Below, one piece after another: positions 5,724 to 9,454 of a DNA stretch of 9,454 nucleotides; within the stretch, counting starts at the first letter, position 1, and the number at the start of each line of letters is the position of its first letter. The notes beneath the pieces are model-generated. The model was not told where the DNA came from. It did not search any database and worked only from the letters and a program-made list of their open reading frames with translations. The position numbers were made by a program, and so were the translations under genes. The DNA is from Campylobacterales bacterium. GTDB taxonomy: Bacteria; Campylobacterota; Campylobacteria; Campylobacterales; Hydrogenimonadaceae. The stretch spans positions 1 to 9,454 of the forward strand of contig JAMONQ010000112.1 of NCBI GenBank assembly GCA_027065635.1, read 5' to 3'.

Positions 5724-7579
5724 AACAGATACTCCATATTGATCCAAAACTTTCTGTCAAAAATAGGCATGGCGTAAGAAAGCCCCTTATAGCTCTGTTT
5801 ATAACCGGTTCCGAAAATATTTTCACCCCGGATACCTACGGAAAAGTCTTTTGTAGCGTGATATTTCAAGGATGCCGTATAGTCGTAGGTGGGTCCGATA
5901 TCCACACCGTAGTAGTCGTAATTGCTCCTGTATCCTATCTGGTTGTATATGTCAAATTTGCCTATAGTATTGTAAAGCTGTATATGGGCGCCGTATTTTG
6001 GACTCATGACAAGTCCCGAGGCATTCTCTCCCATATATATGTCGGCTTTGAGCCTGCTGAGCGGATTTATCAGATACTCGTACTTGACTTCATACTGGTG
6101 ATACCACCCTTTTGGTATGTTGAAGAGTGTACCGTCTTTTTTGTAACCGACTTTGTTTTTCACCGTAATAAGGGAGACGCGACTGTCAAGCGTATGTTTT
6201 CCCTTTTTGTAGCGTATGCCGAAAGATGAAAGAATCGGCTCCGGATTTTGTAGTTTCGGGTTGACCTTGTATGGAATATTGTCGGGTCCGTAAAGGTATA
6301 GGAATGGAATTGCATAGTAGGTCTTTGTAAAGAAGCCTTTTATTTGAAACGCTCCTATGTTTTTGATAAGTCCCACTCTTACTATATGCTCTTTGGTGCT
6401 TTCTATCTGCTTTTCGTAGCGATAGTAATCTCCTTTCAAGGAGGCGATCAGTGTCAGGGTAGGAGAGAATGAAAAGCGCTCTTCGGCATACAGAGACAGC
6501 AGATGCAAAGCGTTATCGTATTTGCTTCTATACGAATCGAAAGTTCCTTCGGCTTCGAACTCTTTGTATTTGTAGAAAGTTCCCAGCAGCAGTCTGCCTC
6601 CATTGTGAGAGATACTCTTTTCCGCAATTAAGGATGCGATATTGTCATGAAGATTGAAGTCGTAGTTCTGTACGGTTCCGGCCGCTCCGGCAGGTATTCC
6701 GCTTTCATCGTTTTCATACTCGTAATAATCCAGATGGTCGTAAGCCGCACGTAGTACAAGGCCGCTATCGTATTTTCTCTCGAGCTGGAGATAGTTGTGA
6801 CGCGTCTCGATATCACCGCCGTTTGGGGTGTAGGCCAGACCGTTGCCCAGGAATATATCCTTTACCTTTCTGTAGCTGCCCGCTTCGAACCGCCAACCGC
6901 CTTTTGCGATATTGGCATAGAAGCTTTGCGAGCTGAGGTCCGAGTCTATGTCGTGTCCTTTGTTCGTATAGCTTTTATTATTAATATCCTGGGTATTTGC
7001 ATAAAATAGATAGGAAAGCCCATCCATAGTGGTGTGAGCTATATATGCGTCGGCTTCGATACTTCCTCTCTGATCGATTAGAGCACGGATCTTTTTGCCT
7101 TCCTCTCGTTCGGGCCGTTTTGTGTAGAGTTTGATTATAACGCTTCCGGGCTCATTTCCAAACTCGACCGAAGAGGCGCTTTTGTAAATCTCTATATGGT
7201 CGATATACTCAACCGGCATATCGCTCCAGAGCATAAGGGCGCTTCCGAATGAGGTCGATGTCATATCGTGGTCGTTGACATATAGACGGATGGCAAATGG
7301 AGGCATTACCGGAAATGTCGGTTTTACAAACTGGCTTGTATTGTCGGAGCTTCTTGTAATACTTGGAATTGTAAAAAGTTTCAAGACATCCATCAACGTC
7401 TTGGCCTGCATCTGCTCGAGATCTTCTCTGGTAAATATGTCGAGAAAACCGGCCGATTCGCTTTTGGTGATTTTGGAGAGTTCGGATTCGCTCTTGTAGG
7501 CGCGAAGTAGCTCTTCCATATTCTCCGATCCATAGACTATGTTTACAATCAACAATGATATTATCGCTATAAATCTCAT
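5720..7579 (-). CDS. TonB-dependent outer-membrane receptor-like protein
   Basis: The 619-residue protein has a signal peptide (MRFIAIISLLIVNIVYG) and a short N-terminal linker with ESELSKITKSESAGFLDIFTREDLEQM. A plug domain follows at about 45-160, in which DVLKLF, AIRLYVNDHDM, DHIEIYKS and VIIKLYTKRP are recognisable. The rest is a beta-barrel made of alternating aromatic strands and ends in MEYLF with a terminal Phe, as outer-membrane barrels do. It is on the short side for a TonB-dependent transporter. No classic TonB box, STN domain or other N-terminal signalling domain is evident. The linker and plug wording fits a group I associate with Campylobacterota. The ligand cannot be inferred; no siderophore, heme or cobalamin gene is nearby. 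The gene leads the cassette with the secreted protein and the GGDEF-EAL sensor, which argues for signalling or sensing rather than bulk uptake alone. The ribosome binding site before ATG 7579 is weak. Confidence 0.85.
   Translation of the reverse strand: MRFIAIISLLIVNIVYGSENMEELLRAYKSESELSKITKSESAGFLDIFTREDLEQMQAKTLMDVLKLFTIPSITRSSDNTSQFVKPTFPVMPPFAIRLYVNDHDMTSTSFGSALMLWSDMPVEYIDHIEIYKSASSVEFGNEPGSVIIKLYTKRPEREEGKKIRALIDQRGSIEADAYIAHTTMDGLSYLFYANTQDINNKSYTNKGHDIDSDLSSQSFYANIAKGGWRFEAGSYRKVKDIFLGNGLAYTPNGGDIETRHNYLQLERKYDSGLVLRAAYDHLDYYEYENDESGIPAGAAGTVQNYDFNLHDNIASLIAEKSISHNGGRLLLGTFYKYKEFEAEGTFDSYRSKYDNALHLLSLYAEERFSFSPTLTLIASLKGDYYRYEKQIESTKEHIVRVGLIKNIGAFQIKGFFTKTYYAIPFLYLYGPDNIPYKVNPKLQNPEPILSSFGIRYKKGKHTLDSRVSLITVKNKVGYKKDGTLFNIPKGWYHQYEVKYEYLINPLSRLKADIYMGENASGLVMSPKYGAHIQLYNTIGKFDIYNQIGYRSNYDYYGVDIGPTYDYTASLKYHATKDFSVGIRGENIFGTGYKQSYKGLSYAMPIFDRKFWINMEYLF
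5732..5735 (-). promoter_or_regulatory. Ribosome binding site inside the receptor gene that sets the TTG 5723 start
   Basis: On the minus strand GGAG lies 8 bases before TTG 5723, within the last codons of the receptor gene. It supports the start that exposes the signal peptide and creates a TTGA stop/start overlap. Confidence 0.55.
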
Positions 7580-7754
7580 ATCCCGCTATCCATACATTGG
7601 TTTTTTCTCTACTTGATAAATCGGTAAAGTTGTCTTTTTTTAAATAGTGAGTTTTATTATCCGAATATTTTAGTAAAATCTTTCTTATATAAGGATGTGG
7701 ATAAAACGAAAATATAAGGTAAATTGTTACTCGATGCTCCTGGCGCCGAAGCGC
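7580..7754 (-). promoter_or_regulatory. AT-rich gap with the probable promoter of the receptor cassette
   Basis: This 175-base gap separates pit from the receptor gene and is strongly AT-rich. On the minus strand a GATAAT hexamer (7656-7661) is a possible -10 about 77 bases before ATG 7579. An A tract lies downstream of it, opposite the T run at about 7635-7641. A 10-base palindrome CTTATATAAG occupies 7684-7693. No reading frame or known RNA is visible. The exact promoter is not established. Confidence 0.3.
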
Positions 7755-7762
7755 TTAGAGCA
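7735..7762 (-). terminator. UUCG-capped hairpin spanning the pit stop codon
   Basis: On the minus strand TGCTC (7762-7758) pairs with GAGCA (7739-7735). A three-by-three internal loop follows, then GCGC (7754-7751) pairs with GCGC (7746-7743) around a TTCG tetraloop. The TAA stop of pit (7757-7755) lies in the internal loop. No T run follows, so it may be a 3'-end stabiliser or factor-dependent terminator rather than a classical intrinsic one. Confidence 0.35.
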
Positions 7763-9338
7763 TGATTCCCTTGATGACGTAGAAGATCGTAGCGGAGATG
7801 ATTGCGGCGGCCGGGACGGTAATTACCCAGGCGGCAACGATCTTTTTCAAAGCGTTACGCTGGACATATTTTGTTTTGTATACGGATTTTAGAGCCTTGT
7901 TCTCTTTCTTTATGAGTTTTTCGTGTTGACTTATCAGTTCGAAGAGATGTACGATTCTCTCATAATCTTGCTGTGTCTTGCTATCTTTGCTTTCGAGACT
8001 TTTTAACTCCTCTTTATAGGCATCAAGACGGCTTTCGAGCTCTTTTAGCTTCTCTTTCTCCTCTTTTATTCTATATTCGAGTCTTTGAGTTCTATCGAGC
8101 CACTCTCTTAGAAAGCCTACTCCGAAGACACCGCCTAGGGCTATATGTGTAGAGCTTACGGGCAGTCCGAGCTGCGAAGCGATGATTACGGTGATTGCCG
8201 CGGCAAGTGCTATACAGAAGGCTCTGATCTGATCGAGTTCGGTTATTTCGCTTCCTACGGTCTTTATGAGCTTGGGGCCGTATAGCGCAAGACCGAGAGA
8301 GATGCCGACGGCACCTATCACCATGACCCAAAGAGGAATGGCGGCTTTCGTGGAGACCGTATCGTGGGCAAGAGCGTCATATATGCCTGCCAGCGGACCG
8401 ACAGCGTTGGCGACGTCGTTGGCTCCGTGTGCGAAGCTTAGAAGCGCCGCCGCGAAGATAAGAGGAATCGTAAATAGCGAGTTGATACTTTTCCTATCGT
8501 CGCTTAGCCTGTCCGAGTAGTTGGAGATCACCTTTTTCACTACGAAAAATATTATCACGGCACCGATCAGTCCTATACCGGCTGCAGTCGGGAAGCCGAG
8601 TTTGACTACCTTTTTCATACCCTTCAGGATCAGATAGGTGACGAATGCCCATCCCATCACCGAGACGTATAGAGGTACCAGTTTCATAGCCGCCTCTTTG
8701 GTATTCTCCTTGAAAAGAATGGTCTTTTTTATGGCGAAAAGAAAACCGGCGGCAATCATACCGCCGAGAATAGGCGATATGACCCAGCTTGCCGCAATCT
8801 TGCCCATAGTTCCCCATGCCACGATGCTGAATGTTCCAGCTGCGGCTATACCGCCGCCCATGACGCCGCCGACGATGGAGTGTGTAGTGGATACGGGCGC
8901 TTTAAGCCATGTAGCGAGGTTGAGCCACAAGGCGGCAGCAAGCAGAGCGGCTGTCATAGCCCAGACAAAGTATAGAGGATCTCCGAACGCAGCCGGGTCG
9001 ATTATCCCTTTTTTGATCGTACCGGTAACATCGCCGCCCGCTATCAGCGCTCCGGCAGACTCGAAAATCGCCGCGATGATGATGGCTCCCGTCATCGTAA
9101 GAGCTTTTGAGCCGACAGCCGGTCCGACATTGTTCGCAACGTCGTTGGCCCCGATGTTCATCGCCATATAGGCTCCAAAGAGAGCGGCTACGGCAAGAAA
9201 AGGGTTGCCGGGAATTTTGTCGTATGTTGCCAGCAGTACGATCGCCATGAAAACAAGCGAAATGCCAAGGTGCAAGAAGTCGGAGCGGCTCTTTTTTACC
9301 GCTTTTTTCTGCATCTTCTCGAAAGTGTTGATCTCCAT
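7755..9338 (-). CDS. pit: PiT-family inorganic phosphate permease with C-terminal coiled-coil insert
   Basis: The 527-residue inner-membrane protein is a low-affinity inorganic phosphate transporter of the PiT family, driven by cation symport. It shows the duplicated signature of the family. GANDVANNVGP (63-73) and APVSTTHS (147-154) form the first half; GANDVANAVGP (305-315) and LPVSSTHIALGG (392-403) form the second. About ten to twelve hydrophobic helices are present, split by a cytosolic loop around 205-220 and a charged stretch near 270-287. Between the second VSSTH repeat and the final helix (AAWVITVPAAAIISATIFYV) lies a Lys/Glu-rich segment at about 415-490 with heptad-like leucines, probably a cytosolic coiled coil. 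I use ATG 9338, which has AAGG 8 bases upstream; an in-frame ATG at 9407 lacks a site and would add 23 residues. It appears monocistronic, with no pst, phoU or phoB-like gene in view. No phosphate-box sequence is recognisable upstream. Confidence 0.95.
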   Translation of the reverse strand: MEINTFEKMQKKAVKKSRSDFLHLGISLVFMAIVLLATYDKIPGNPFLAVAALFGAYMAMNIGANDVANNVGPAVGSKALTMTGAIIIAAIFESAGALIAGGDVTGTIKKGIIDPAAFGDPLYFVWAMTAALLAAALWLNLATWLKAPVSTTHSIVGGVMGGGIAAAGTFSIVAWGTMGKIAASWVISPILGGMIAAGFLFAIKKTILFKENTKEAAMKLVPLYVSVMGWAFVTYLILKGMKKVVKLGFPTAAGIGLIGAVIIFFVVKKVISNYSDRLSDDRKSINSLFTIPLIFAAALLSFAHGANDVANAVGPLAGIYDALAHDTVSTKAAIPLWVMVIGAVGISLGLALYGPKLIKTVGSEITELDQIRAFCIALAAAITVIIASQLGLPVSSTHIALGGVFGVGFLREWLDRTQRLEYRIKEEKEKLKELESRLDAYKEELKSLESKDSKTQQDYERIVHLFELISQHEKLIKKENKALKSVYKTKYVQRNALKKIVAAWVITVPAAAIISATIFYVIKGIML

Positions 9339-9454
9339 TCTCTCTACCTTGTGGAAATATATCGAAATAGTAACAAACGATTGATTAAAATAGCCAAAGG
9401 GTGGCATGCGACTTTGAATCCGGAATCTTCGAACATACTGTTGCCTTCCCTGTC
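9339..9454 (-). promoter_or_regulatory. Upstream region of pit; no gene visible
   Basis: The last 116 bases lie upstream of pit. AAGG (minus strand, 9350-9347) is its ribosome binding site. TATATT (minus strand, 9361-9356) is a possible but unsupported -10. Beyond about 9400 I see only short dyads such as GCATGC and no reading frame or RNA gene that I can support. Confidence 0.3.

Noticed and set aside
5639..6229. Plus-strand open frame opposite the receptor gene (196 codons)
   Set aside because: Shadow of the beta-barrel codons, with no family features and no ribosome binding site.
7600..7650. Sigma-28-like promoter for the receptor cassette (minus-strand TAAA followed by CCGATTTA)
   Set aside because: The hexamers are imperfect and the spacing is shorter than the usual TAAA-N15-GCCGATAA.
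8638..9171. Plus-strand open frame opposite pit (177 codons)
   Set aside because: Shadow of the membrane-helix codons of pit, giving an Ala/Pro/Thr-rich artefact.
9405..9407. Upstream ATG for pit adding 23 residues
   Set aside because: No ribosome binding site precedes it and the added residues do not resemble a PiT N-terminus. ATG 9338 has a well-spaced AAGG.
9385..9410. GCCA/TGGC hairpin upstream of pit as a terminator of an earlier gene
   Set aside because: The stem is only 4 bp and no upstream minus-strand gene is visible in the window.

Overview
The window reads as a chromosomal stretch from a Campylobacterota (former Epsilonproteobacteria) bacterium, probably a free-living, Sulfurimonas-, Sulfurovum- or Hydrogenimonas-like lineage. 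I infer this from the guaB-metX-xseB-nitrilase neighbourhood, the style of the TonB-dependent receptor plug, the PiT transporter with a long charged C-terminal loop, and moderate GC. No 16S or other decisive marker is present, so the genus is open. There are no tRNA or rRNA genes, CRISPR arrays, transposases or phage genes.

Positions 1-2600 (+ strand) carry a housekeeping run: the 3' end of guaB (IMP dehydrogenase), metX (homoserine O-acyltransferase), a 214-base gap packed with hairpins that has no obvious coding role, xseB (exonuclease VII small subunit), and a nitrilase-fold protein that overlaps xseB by 4 bases and appears to have lost its catalytic Cys and Lys. After a 138-base gap holding an extended -10 promoter and an 18-base dyad, a short E1/ThiF-like adenylation-fold protein occupies 2739-3416 (+).

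Positions 3385-7579 (- strand) form a tightly coupled three-gene cassette, read from right to left: a TonB-dependent outer-membrane receptor, a small secreted periplasmic protein of unassigned family, and an inner-membrane sensor carrying GGDEF and EAL domains. Both junctions are 4-base stop/start overlaps using non-ATG starts (TTGA and GTGA). The layout suggests an envelope signalling relay from an outer-membrane ligand to cytoplasmic cyclic di-GMP. It resembles the YfiR/YfiN arrangement, with an outer-membrane receptor as the possible input. The last gene of the cassette overlaps the convergent ThiF-like gene tail-to-tail by 32 bases.

Positions 7755-9338 (- strand) encode a PiT-family phosphate permease with a coiled-coil-like insert before its last membrane helix. 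It is separated from the receptor by a 175-base AT-rich gap that probably contains the promoter of the signalling cassette. The final 116 bases upstream of pit hold no gene I can support.

The points most worth a second look are the multi-hairpin element between metX and xseB, the receptor/periplasmic protein/GGDEF-EAL cassette, and the nitrilase-like pseudoenzyme. No gap without a gene exceeds 300 bases.
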